Source of the DNA: Fibrobacter sp. UWB11 | Lineage (GTDB): Bacteria > Fibrobacterota > Fibrobacteria > Fibrobacterales > Fibrobacteraceae | Direction: 5' to 3' | DNA length: 64,000 nucleotides | NCBI RefSeq assembly: GCF_900143015.1 | Contig: NZ_FSRT01000002.1 | Coordinates: 620,001 to 684,000, forward strand | Part shown: positions 53,801 to 59,573 of the stretch, piece after piece | Position numbering within the stretch: the stretch's first letter is position 1 | How the letters are laid out: the number at the start of each line of letters is the position of its first letter | Notes under the pieces: generated by a model | What the model was told of the DNA's origin: nothing | The model's database searches: none | What the model saw: only the letters and a program-made list of their open reading frames with translations | Translations under genes and position numbers: made by a program

Positions 53801-54752
53801 TTGCGGGCTTCTTGCGTTGAATGACTTTCTTGCCGCCCTTTTCTTCTTTCACTTCTTCGAGGCCGATGATGTGCAAGAGTTCTGCGTAAAAATTGCGGTC
53901 AAGGCTGTTGCTGTCGTTTGCAAAAGGCTTCGCGAGGAGGGTTTCCGGGGAGAGGAATTTGTAGAGAGGGAGGAGCGGTGTGGAATGTGAAATGTGGGAT
54001 GTGGAATGAGAATACGCATTGTCATTCTGGAAGCCCGTAGGGCTGATAGAATCCATGGACCCTATCGCCTTCGGCTCCAGGGTGACAGGCGCTTTTTTCG
54101 ATTCCTGAGAGACAGAACGAACAACATCCGCAAGGTTGAAATGCACAACGTTGATGTCGCAGGAGGCGAGGAAATCGTCGATGGCGGGTTTCGCGATTTC
54201 GTTGTAAAAATCGGAGGTCTTGTTGCCGCTCATCTGATTCGCCTTGAATTTTAGGAACTGATCGTATATCGGTTTTGACTTGTTCCCAAAATAGCGGATA
54301 AAGTCCTTAACGTCGAAGAAATACCATTCGTCAAAATTTGTGATGGCGAGCCACTTGATTTCGTGATTGACCGAATGCACGTATTCCAGCATAAAGTAAT
54401 AGACGAGTTCCTGCAACGATTTTACGTTCGGATGCTCCGCCGAAAACATTTCGGCCGCATTCGTCGGCGACTTCGCTTCGATAATCACTGCCGGCTTTGC
54501 ACTTGCCGTATTGCCGTTAAAAATCGCAAGGTCTATCGGGCGGTTGACCTGCACCGAATAATCGGGTTCAAAAATCTTGCGTAAAAAGTTCCAGATTTCG
54601 CCCTTGTGGTACTCTTCGTCCTGCGCTGGATTCCGCTTGCTATAAAGATTCTTGAGCGAAAGCTTGAAATCCTCCATCTTTTCGACGGGAACAGGCAACT
54701 TGAGAAACGCAGAATTGACGGACTTTTTAGGCGAAATGAACTTGATTGACAT
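50871..54752 (-). CDS. Type IIG restriction-modification enzyme (Eco57I-like)
   Basis: A 1293-residue single-chain restriction-methyltransferase. An N-terminal PD-(D/E)XK nuclease has DLAIFNG and AVIIEAKS (about residue 90). The SAM-binding motif I is VAVGSGHFLVSALNRLL (about 573), the amino-MTase motif IV is NPPYV (about 824), and a C-terminal TaqI-like specificity domain follows. It would cut and methylate adenine at one target. Three in-frame pieces (about residues 221-246, 1151-1170, 1237-1257) are translations of the dispersed repeat family. It is the first gene of the operon. pglX of BREX is an alternative, but no brx/pgl partners are present. Confidence 0.88.
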   Translation of the reverse strand: MSIKFISPKKSVNSAFLKLPVPVEKMEDFKLSLKNLYSKRNPAQDEEYHKGEIWNFLRKIFEPDYSVQVNRPIDLAIFNGNTASAKPAVIIEAKSPTNAAEMFSAEHPNVKSLQELVYYFMLEYVHSVNHEIKWLAITNFDEWYFFDVKDFIRYFGNKSKPIYDQFLKFKANQMSGNKTSDFYNEIAKPAIDDFLASCDINVVHFNLADVVRSVSQESKKAPVTLEPKAIGSMDSISPTGFQNDNAYSHSTSHISHSTPLLPLYKFLSPETLLAKPFANDSNSLDRNFYAELLHIIGLEEVKEEKGGKKVIQRKKPANRDKASLLESAIYQLEDDFPNKEECEAMALRLCITWVNRLLFLKLVESQILMYQKGDASYRFMSTDKIANFDELNIFFFKVLGKKIEDRDEDVLKRYPNVPYLNSSLFEPTEDEKHLKIRGIPDAQMEIFNKTVLKDERGKRAKGTLPNLDYIFKFLDAYNFASDAQGGVTSTSKTLINASVLGLIFEKINGYKDGSFFTPGFITDYMARDVLERTVVQKFNEKKSWKCKNLEDVSDKIEDISEANEIVDDIRVADVAVGSGHFLVSALNRLLAIKSELNILCDADGKRIKRRDLILKVDNDELSVVDDEGEPFEYKPGNEESQRYQEALFNEKRRIIENSLFGVDLNPNSVNICRLRLWIELLKNAYYTKESGYKQLQTLPNIDINIKVGDSLLSKYPVQNGHVVLDFLQKEDKADKKNGLAAKLKEYRKNVQDYKAGGTSYNKQQLRLNIAGLKSQLKEPPSIDLFGNVVKNNDIDFSNSLEWMFEFPEILDDEGRFTGFDAIIGNPPYVQLQSMGEMSDVYSKRDYSCYNKSADLYCLFVERAYSLLKKNGYFSFIMPNKWMLVDYGKELRQFMSQTSLKKILNFGDVQFFADATIYVCIFVSQKSGDKMPVLACSLNSKNYHGEFEKEVKAATFEFPAENFGASEWSIRNKLHDSVLQKMNVGTPLKDMPITINYGIKTGFNDAFFIDGKTREKLIAEDPKSEELIKPLLRGRDINAWVTENDQYLINPHNGIKEKNIAPINIDEYPAIKKHLDQFIDKLVKRGDKGDTPYNLRNCAYLEEFAKPKIMYPNMTSAFPFTYDETGSFGNDKSFIITEKESSQNLPKGAENVIASEAECHPERSVSKVEGSLLKALLAIFNSSLVKLWIWYNCPELMGGTREIRKAYFENLRIPLDNVELQQQLATLADEIIAAKKQTSCRPERPLEPKAIGEVEGSSEALQKQIADLETQVNTLVYQLYGITDAEEIEAVEKR
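50984..51042. repeat. Dispersed repeat copy inside the type IIG gene (C-terminal)
   Basis: AGATCCTTCGACTTCCCCTA, then CGCCTTCGGCTCCAGG and CCGCTCAGGACGACA. On the coding strand it reads CRPERPLEPKAIGEVEGSS without breaking the frame. Confidence 0.8.
51243..51303. repeat. Dispersed repeat copy inside the type IIG gene
   Basis: AGATCCTTCGACTTTGCTTA, then CGCTCCGCTCAGGATGACA followed by CTTCGCTCGCAATGACG. The coding strand reads CHPERSVSKVEGS in frame. Confidence 0.85.
53973..54092. repeat. Dispersed repeat pair plus GTGGAATG simple repeat inside the type IIG gene
   Basis: Simple repeat GTGGAATGTGAAATGTGGGA (53973-54008) is followed by ATTGTCATTCTGGAAGCCCG, then GATAGAATCCATGGACCCTA and CGCCTTCGGCTCCAGGGTGA (to 54090). 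The coding frame stays open and reads VTLEPKAIGSMDSISPTGFQ. Confidence 0.8.
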
Positions 54753-54890
54753 ACAAGCGAAATATACCCTTTTTTGAAGACAAAAGATGGCAATCCCATA
54801 GTTTTAAGGGCAAATCCCGTTTTTTTTGCAGTCGGGGCGTTGCGGGGTGTCCCCGCTAGAAGGGGTAGCGAAAGACTTGCCCTAGATCCT

Positions 54891-54955
54891 TCGACTTCGC
54901 CTGGATTCTATCGCTTCGCTCCAGAATGACAGGCTTCGCTCAGGATGACACAGGG
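54891..54955. repeat. Dispersed repeat copies (intergenic)
   Basis: TAGATCCTTCGACTTCGCCT, then GGATTCTATCGCTTCGCTCC, AGAATGACAGG, and a shortened GCTCAGGATGACA. Confidence 0.8.
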
Positions 54956-54992
54956 CAAGGCTGAAGCGAGGGGGAGACTTCCCCCTTTCAAA

Positions 54993-55010
54993 AATATAAC
55001 ACTAGATACA
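54993..55010 (+). promoter_or_regulatory. Candidate regulator operator before first GH26 gene
   Basis: AATATAACACTAGATACA, identical to 31437-31454. The AACACTAGA core starts 109 nt before the GH26 ATG. Confidence 0.75.
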
Positions 55011-55106
55011 CTATAGCACAAACATACATAAATGTCAGGTACAGGGAACGCCTAGTAACCTAATTTAAGTAAGGAAACAAAACTCATTTCAAAAATCGAG
55101 GCTATC

Positions 55107-56255
55107 ATGTTCAAATCGTTACTATTCACATTGGGGATTTTGCCTATGACCGCTTTAGCATTCCAAGTCGGTGCCTGGGTCGGTGGCCCCGGCCAATACC
55201 CACAGCCAACTCAAGAAAACGTGCAGGCATTCCAAGATTTGCAGGGCTCGCATATCGACCTCATCAGTTACTTTGCGCTCTTCGACATCAACGATTGGAA
55301 CGCAACCGAAGAGTACGCAAACGTCGCGAAAGACAACGGTTCCACGCTGGTGGTGACCTGGATGGCAAACGGCTATAACGCGCAAGATTTGGTGGACGGC
55401 AAGGCCGACGAATATATCCGCGACTACGCCAAGGGTGTTAAAGGCTATGGCGAAGAAATCTGGCTCAGGCCGCTCCACGAAGCGAACGGCGACTGGTACG
55501 ACTGGGGTGTAGGCAAGGCAGGCGCCGGCAACACCGATGCAAACGTCGCCGAAGCATTCCGCCATATCGTGAAAATTTTCAAAGAAGAAGGCGTTACGAA
55601 CGTCAAATGGGTCTGGACAACGAACGCTTCGAACTCAGGAAAGGGTTCCACGCTTACGGGCAACTACCCTGGCGACGAATACGTGGACTACATTTCCATT
55701 GACGGCTACAACTGGGGCAAATGCCAAAGCTGGTCTAGCTGGCAGACGTTCTCGCAGGTATTCAAGAAGGCATACAACGCACTCGCAAACATCAACAAGC
55801 CGCTCTTCATTGCTGAAATTTCCAGCTCCGAACTCGGCGGTAACAAGGCCGAATGGATTACGGACATGTTCGAGCACTTTGCTACAGACTTCTCCCGCGT
55901 ATTTGCGGTGATGTGGTTCAGCCAGAGCAAGGAGGATAACGAAGGCGACTGGGCGCTCAACACTTCACAGGCTGCCGTTGATGCATGGAAAGCAGGCATC
56001 GCGAAGATGAAGGCCTTGGACAGCAGCACCTCCATCAAACCAGCCGGAAGGGCATCCAGCAGTTCCTTTCGCCTGCAAGACGGCAAGCTCTACATGCAAA
56101 CCGGCAAAGCATTAAAGGCAAGCGTCGTGCAGTTCGACTACCAGGGCCGCGTCCTGTGGCAGAGCCCGGTGCAGCACTTTACCGCGGGTGTGCACGCTAT
56201 CGACGCCCCCAAGGCAAGCACGCGAAGCATTTACAAGTTATCCGTGAAGCGCTAA
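55107..56255 (+). CDS. GH26 beta-mannanase with C-terminal sorting-type domain
   Basis: A 382-residue secreted glycoside hydrolase, probably endo-1,4-beta-mannanase. Signal peptide MFKSLLFTLGILPMTALA precedes a GH26 TIM barrel: acid/base Glu125 in RPLHEANGDWYDWG and nucleophile Glu237 in FIAEISSSE. After residue 320 a linker and beta-rich domain (FRLQDGKLYMQTGKALKASV, ...GRVLWQSPVQHF..., ending IYKLSVKR) resembles type IX secretion C-terminal signals/basic terminal domains known from Fibrobacter enzymes. Upstream site 54993-55010 suggests control by the GntR-type regulator. Substrate (mannan vs other beta-glycans) is inferred from family. Confidence 0.88.
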   Translation: MFKSLLFTLGILPMTALAFQVGAWVGGPGQYPQPTQENVQAFQDLQGSHIDLISYFALFDINDWNATEEYANVAKDNGSTLVVTWMANGYNAQDLVDGKADEYIRDYAKGVKGYGEEIWLRPLHEANGDWYDWGVGKAGAGNTDANVAEAFRHIVKIFKEEGVTNVKWVWTTNASNSGKGSTLTGNYPGDEYVDYISIDGYNWGKCQSWSSWQTFSQVFKKAYNALANINKPLFIAEISSSELGGNKAEWITDMFEHFATDFSRVFAVMWFSQSKEDNEGDWALNTSQAAVDAWKAGIAKMKALDSSTSIKPAGRASSSSFRLQDGKLYMQTGKALKASVVQFDYQGRVLWQSPVQHFTAGVHAIDAPKASTRSIYKLSVKR

Positions 56256-56287
56256 ACAAAACTTATTCATAAAACTCCTTGGACAAC

Positions 56288-56328
56288 CCCCATTCTAGCT
56301 CCTTCAAAACGCTAGAGTGGGGATTTTT
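56288..56328 (+). terminator. Terminator after first GH26 gene
   Basis: A 12-bp stem CCCCATTCTAGC/GCTAGAGTGGGG (one wobble pair; arms 56288-56299 and 56311-56322), then ATTTTTTA. Confidence 0.85.
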
Positions 56329-56400
56329 TATTTGTATGCACGCAAAAGGGAACATCACCAATAATTCTGATTTTCCGCAGCACCAAACTCGCGCAAAGCC

Positions 56401-56417
56401 AAACACTAGAGACACTT
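56401..56417 (+). promoter_or_regulatory. Candidate regulator operator before second GH26 gene
   Basis: AAACACTAGAGACACTT matches the other two sites (AACACTAGA-T/G-ACA-C/G-T). The core starts 106 nt before the ATG, the same distance as in the first GH26 gene. An inverted repeat GCGCTTT/AAAGCGC lies at 56430-56458. Confidence 0.65.
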
Positions 56418-56507
56418 TGAATTTTTTATGCGCTTTTGTTCGGGCTCTTCGAAAGCGCTCAAAGTATCTTTTAAATATAACAGTTCAAGAAACTTAACGG
56501 AGCCTTT

Positions 56508-57437
56508 ATGAACAACAAACTATTCACGTCTCTTTGCGCCGCGCCAGTTGCAGCGATGGCGATCCAAATCGGCGCTTGGGTCGGAGGCCCCGGACAATCC
56601 CCGCAGCCCACCAAAGAGAATGTACGGGCGTTCCAAGACTTGCAAGATGCTCATCTTGATCTTATCAGCTACTTTGCAGTTTTCGACGTGGACGACTGGA
56701 AGCGGGTGCAAGTTTACGCAGACATCGCAAAAGAAAACGGATCGACGCTAGTCGTCACATGGATGCCCAAAGGCTACAGCGCCCAAGAAATTGTGAACGG
56801 CGAGACGGACAACTACATCCGAGAGTTCGCAAAGGGCGTCAAGAACTACAGCGAAGAAATCTGGTTGCGCCCCCTGCACGAAGCGAACGGCGACTGGTAC
56901 GACTGGGGTGTGGGCAAAAAAGGCGCCGGGAATACCGACGCGAATGTCGCCGAAGCATTCCGCCGCATCGTCAAGATTTTCCGCAAAGAAAACGTCAAGA
57001 ACGTCAAATGGGTATGGACCACGAACGTCACGAACCACGGCGAAGGCGCCACGCTCATAGGCAATTACCCCGGCGACGAATTTGTGGATTACATTTCCAT
57101 TGACGGATACAACTGGGGCAAGAGCCAAAACTGGTCCAGCTGGAAGACCTTTGCGCAAGTCTTCGACGATGCCTACAAGGCTCTCGCAAACATCAACAAG
57201 CCGCTCTTCATTGCCGAAATCTCCAGCTCCGAAAAAGGAGGCAGCAAGGCCGAATGGATCGCCGACATGTTCAAGCACTTTAGCACTGACTACTCGCGCG
57301 TGTTCGCCGTGATGTGGTTCAGCCAGAGCAAGGACTACGAAGGCGACTGGGCGCTCAACACCTCGCAAGATGCCGTCAACGCGTGGAAGACGGGAATCAA
57401 GAAGATGAAGACAAATTCTAAAGGGAAGAAGAGATAA
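56508..57437 (+). CDS. GH26 beta-mannanase without C-terminal domain
   Basis: A 309-residue paralogue of the first GH26 enzyme, with the same acid/base Glu125 and nucleophile Glu237. It has a short signal peptide (MNNKLFTSLCAAPVAAMA) and stops right after the catalytic barrel with a Lys-rich end (NSKGKKR). The C-terminal sorting-type domain is missing, so its export route or final location probably differs. GGAG lies before the ATG. Most residues of the barrel are shared with the upstream copy, which indicates a tandem duplication. Confidence 0.87.
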   Translation: MNNKLFTSLCAAPVAAMAIQIGAWVGGPGQSPQPTKENVRAFQDLQDAHLDLISYFAVFDVDDWKRVQVYADIAKENGSTLVVTWMPKGYSAQEIVNGETDNYIREFAKGVKNYSEEIWLRPLHEANGDWYDWGVGKKGAGNTDANVAEAFRRIVKIFRKENVKNVKWVWTTNVTNHGEGATLIGNYPGDEFVDYISIDGYNWGKSQNWSSWKTFAQVFDDAYKALANINKPLFIAEISSSEKGGSKAEWIADMFKHFSTDYSRVFAVMWFSQSKDYEGDWALNTSQDAVNAWKTGIKKMKTNSKGKKR

Positions 57438-57446
57438 ATCGATATT

Positions 57447-58445
57447 TTACGATATCCAGCCGTTTCGAATCATTACAACTTCCCATTTTCCTGATTGCTT
57501 GGATAGGTAGTAAAAGCTTCCTCGGCCATAGCCGTCACTCACACTCAAGTTTACCATATCCCGGCCCTTGTTAAATACCGCACTCGATACGGCCGGGTAT
57601 GAGTGAAAGAAAAAATCATCATCATCATCAATATACGGCAAAACGGGAATCTCCCACATCAAAAAACGGCGATCCCCATGGGCTTTCGTTTTCATAAAAA
57701 TGTTCAATAGCGATTCATATTCCTTGTTTAGAACAAGAACCTGCTGGCCTATCGGAGTTTTTTCCATGCAGGCAGATTTCGCTTCTTTCCTTTCACTCTG
57801 CTTTATACCGAACGGATTTATCTTCAGCAAAGCATTCATATCTGCGGCTACAGTATCAACATAATGCACCTGCAGCGTTTGAATAAAATAAACGACTTTA
57901 AATACACTAGTAGAATCCTTTTTCAAGACCGACAAAGCCTCTTCAAACGGAATACCCATAATCGTCGCTTCATCTTCTTCCCTAGTATCCCATCTCCACC
58001 CAGGCGCCGTCAGTTCTACTTTTTGTGTACTATCTACCTTCCCAAGAAGGGATTCACGCTTTGCTGTATCAAGCATAAACCAATACATGTGTTTAATATG
58101 ATATTCAAAAAAATATTTCGAAACCGCTTCATTGATTTCGCGTAAATCAGCCGCCAGGGAATCATCTGCCGGAATCGTTCCGCAAAGAGAATCCGTAGAC
58201 CTTTTCCACCTTGCAATGAAATGACTTTTGTAATCGTCCATGGAATCGCGAAGCAACGTGTCATTCGTCGCCTGGTACTGTTCGTAAAACGCAAACGCAC
58301 GCGAAAGAACCGTATCCAGAGGCAGAGCCTTCAGCTCCTCAAACCGCTTTGCGCTTTTCAAATCATCTTCATTGGATTGAGAGCACCCACAAAGGAGAGC
58401 AGCAAGCATCAAAAACAACAAGCAAAGATTTCGCAGAAGCTTCAT
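57447..58445 (-). CDS. Lipoprotein of unknown function (paralogue of 25035-26042)
   Basis: A 332-residue lipoprotein (LLCGC lipobox, then SQSNEDDLKSAKRFEELK). Nearly the whole length aligns with the lipoprotein at 25035-26042. An acidic/aromatic insert (DDDDDFFFH, about 277-285) is specific to this copy. It converges on the second GH26 gene with a 9-nt gap. Function unknown; the pair flanks the regulator-mannanase region. Confidence 0.7.
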   Translation of the reverse strand: MKLLRNLCLLFLMLAALLCGCSQSNEDDLKSAKRFEELKALPLDTVLSRAFAFYEQYQATNDTLLRDSMDDYKSHFIARWKRSTDSLCGTIPADDSLAADLREINEAVSKYFFEYHIKHMYWFMLDTAKRESLLGKVDSTQKVELTAPGWRWDTREEDEATIMGIPFEEALSVLKKDSTSVFKVVYFIQTLQVHYVDTVAADMNALLKINPFGIKQSERKEAKSACMEKTPIGQQVLVLNKEYESLLNIFMKTKAHGDRRFLMWEIPVLPYIDDDDDFFFHSYPAVSSAVFNKGRDMVNLSVSDGYGRGSFYYLSKQSGKWEVVMIRNGWIS

Positions 58446-58469
58446 AATAACATAAATACATTTTTATTT

Positions 58470-58498
58470 AAAAAAGGATTATCCTTTTTGGATAATCC
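58470..58498 (-). terminator. Second terminator downstream of rpsG
   Basis: On the minus strand GGATTATCC-AAAAA-GGATAATCC (58476-58498) is followed by TTTTTT. Confidence 0.85.
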
Positions 58499-58510
58499 TA
58501 ATCGGATAAT

Positions 58511-58556
58511 GAAGATTCCCGCTCAGCGGCGGGAACGACAACACTCGGCATTCCGC
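58511..58556. repeat. Dispersed hairpin repeat
   Basis: TTCCCGCTCAGCGGCGGGAA forms a perfect-ended hairpin followed by CGACAACACTCGGCATTCCG. It lies between the two rpsG terminators. Confidence 0.6.
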
Positions 58557-58566
58557 ATAAATACAG

Positions 58567-58593
58567 AAAAGGTCCGCGATTTTGTCGCGGACC
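58567..58593 (-). terminator. First terminator downstream of rpsG
   Basis: A perfect 9-bp stem GGTCCGCGA/TCGCGGACC (58571-58593), followed on the minus strand by TTTTC. Confidence 0.85.
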
Positions 58594-58628
58594 TTCCTCT
58601 AGGATAATTCTGTGCTTGCGCGCAAGAA

Positions 58629-59105
58629 TTAGAAACGGAAGTGAGCGAAAGCCTTGTTGGCTTCGGCCATCTTGTGCGTATCGTTCTTCTTACGGACTGC
58701 GTTGCCTTCGCTGTTCTTAGCGGCAACGAGTTCTGCTGCAAGACGTTCTGCCATGTTGGCTTCGTTGCGGTTACGAGCTGCATCGAGGAGCCAGCGGAGA
58801 GCGAGAGCCTTGGCGCGATCCGGAGCAACTTCCATCGGGACCTGGTAGTTTGCACCACCAACGCGACGGGACTTGACTTCGACACGCGGCTTGATGTTTT
58901 CAAGGCAGAGTTCGAACTTTTCGAGCGGGGTTTCCTTGCCTTCAACCTTCTTGTCGAGGAGGTCGAGAGCGGTGTAGACGATCTGTTCAGCGATGGTCTT
59001 CTTGCCCTGCTTGAGCACGACACCGACGAGTTCAGTGACGAGCGTGGAGTGGAAACGCGGATCCGGGAGGATGGAGCGATGGAGAGCCTTTCTTCTTCTA
59101 GACAT
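58629..59105 (-). CDS. rpsG: 30S ribosomal protein S7
   Basis: A 158-residue protein that organises the 16S rRNA 3' domain. Family marks: MSRRRKALHRSILPDPRF, ENIKPRVEVKSRRVGGANYQ, VPMEVAPDRAKALALRWLL and the C-terminal HKMAEANKAFAHFRF. It lies 11 nt after rpsL. The usual next genes fusA and tuf are absent; two terminators close the unit. Confidence 0.98.
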   Translation of the reverse strand: MSRRRKALHRSILPDPRFHSTLVTELVGVVLKQGKKTIAEQIVYTALDLLDKKVEGKETPLEKFELCLENIKPRVEVKSRRVGGANYQVPMEVAPDRAKALALRWLLDAARNRNEANMAERLAAELVAAKNSEGNAVRKKNDTHKMAEANKAFAHFRF

Positions 59106-59116
59106 AGATTACTTCC

Positions 59117-59506
59117 TTACTTCTTGGCCGGAGCGGCACCTTTCTTCTTAACACCGTACTTGGAGCGGCCGTTCTGACGGCCGTTGACTGCCTGAGTATC
59201 GAGCGTACCACGGATGATGTGGTAGCGAACACCCGGAACGTCCTTCACACGACCACCGCGGATGAGCACGATGGAGTGTTCCTGGAGGTTGTGGCCTTCA
59301 CCCGGGATGTAAGCGGTAACTTCCATCTTGTTGGAGAGGCGCACACGGGCAATCTTACGAAGAGCAGAGTTCGGCTTCTTCGGGGTGCTGGTGTAAACAC
59401 GGGTACAAACGCCGCGCTTCTGGGGGCAGGACTTCAAAGCTACGGAAGCGGTCCTGTTGCTGATCTGTTCACGTCCGTTACGGACGAGCTGTTGAATAGT
59501 TGGCAC
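59117..59506 (-). CDS. rpsL: 30S ribosomal protein S12
   Basis: A 129-residue decoding-centre protein: [15 protein letters not shown] at the start, then [29 protein letters not shown] and [17 protein letters not shown]. The Lys residues in TPKKPNSA and RVKDVPG are the usual ones, which is the streptomycin-sensitive form. The C-terminal tail after KYGVKKKG is short. It follows rpoC by 67 nt. Confidence 0.98.
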   Translation of the reverse strand: MPTIQQLVRNGREQISNRTASVALKSCPQKRGVCTRVYTSTPKKPNSALRKIARVRLSNKMEVTAYIPGEGHNLQEHSIVLIRGGRVKDVPGVRYHIIRGTLDTQAVNGRQNGRSKYGVKKKGAAPAKK

Positions 59507-59573
59507 TGTTTAATCTCCTAGATTTTGGAGTGCAAATATAGTTTTTTTTCCAAATATTTCAAGTACTTAGCTG

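Larger units (their letters stand above)
54753..55106. other. Divergent intergenic region between type IIG and GH26 genes
   Basis: A 354-nt gap with dispersed repeats (54891-54955), a hairpin GGGGGA/TCCCCC at 54971-54986, and the candidate regulator site at 54993-55010. The promoters of the divergent type IIG and GH26 genes should lie here. Confidence 0.6.

Noticed and set aside
50871-54752. BREX PglX methyltransferase
   Set aside because: The N-terminal nuclease-like domain fits type IIG, and no brxC, pglZ or other BREX gene is present.
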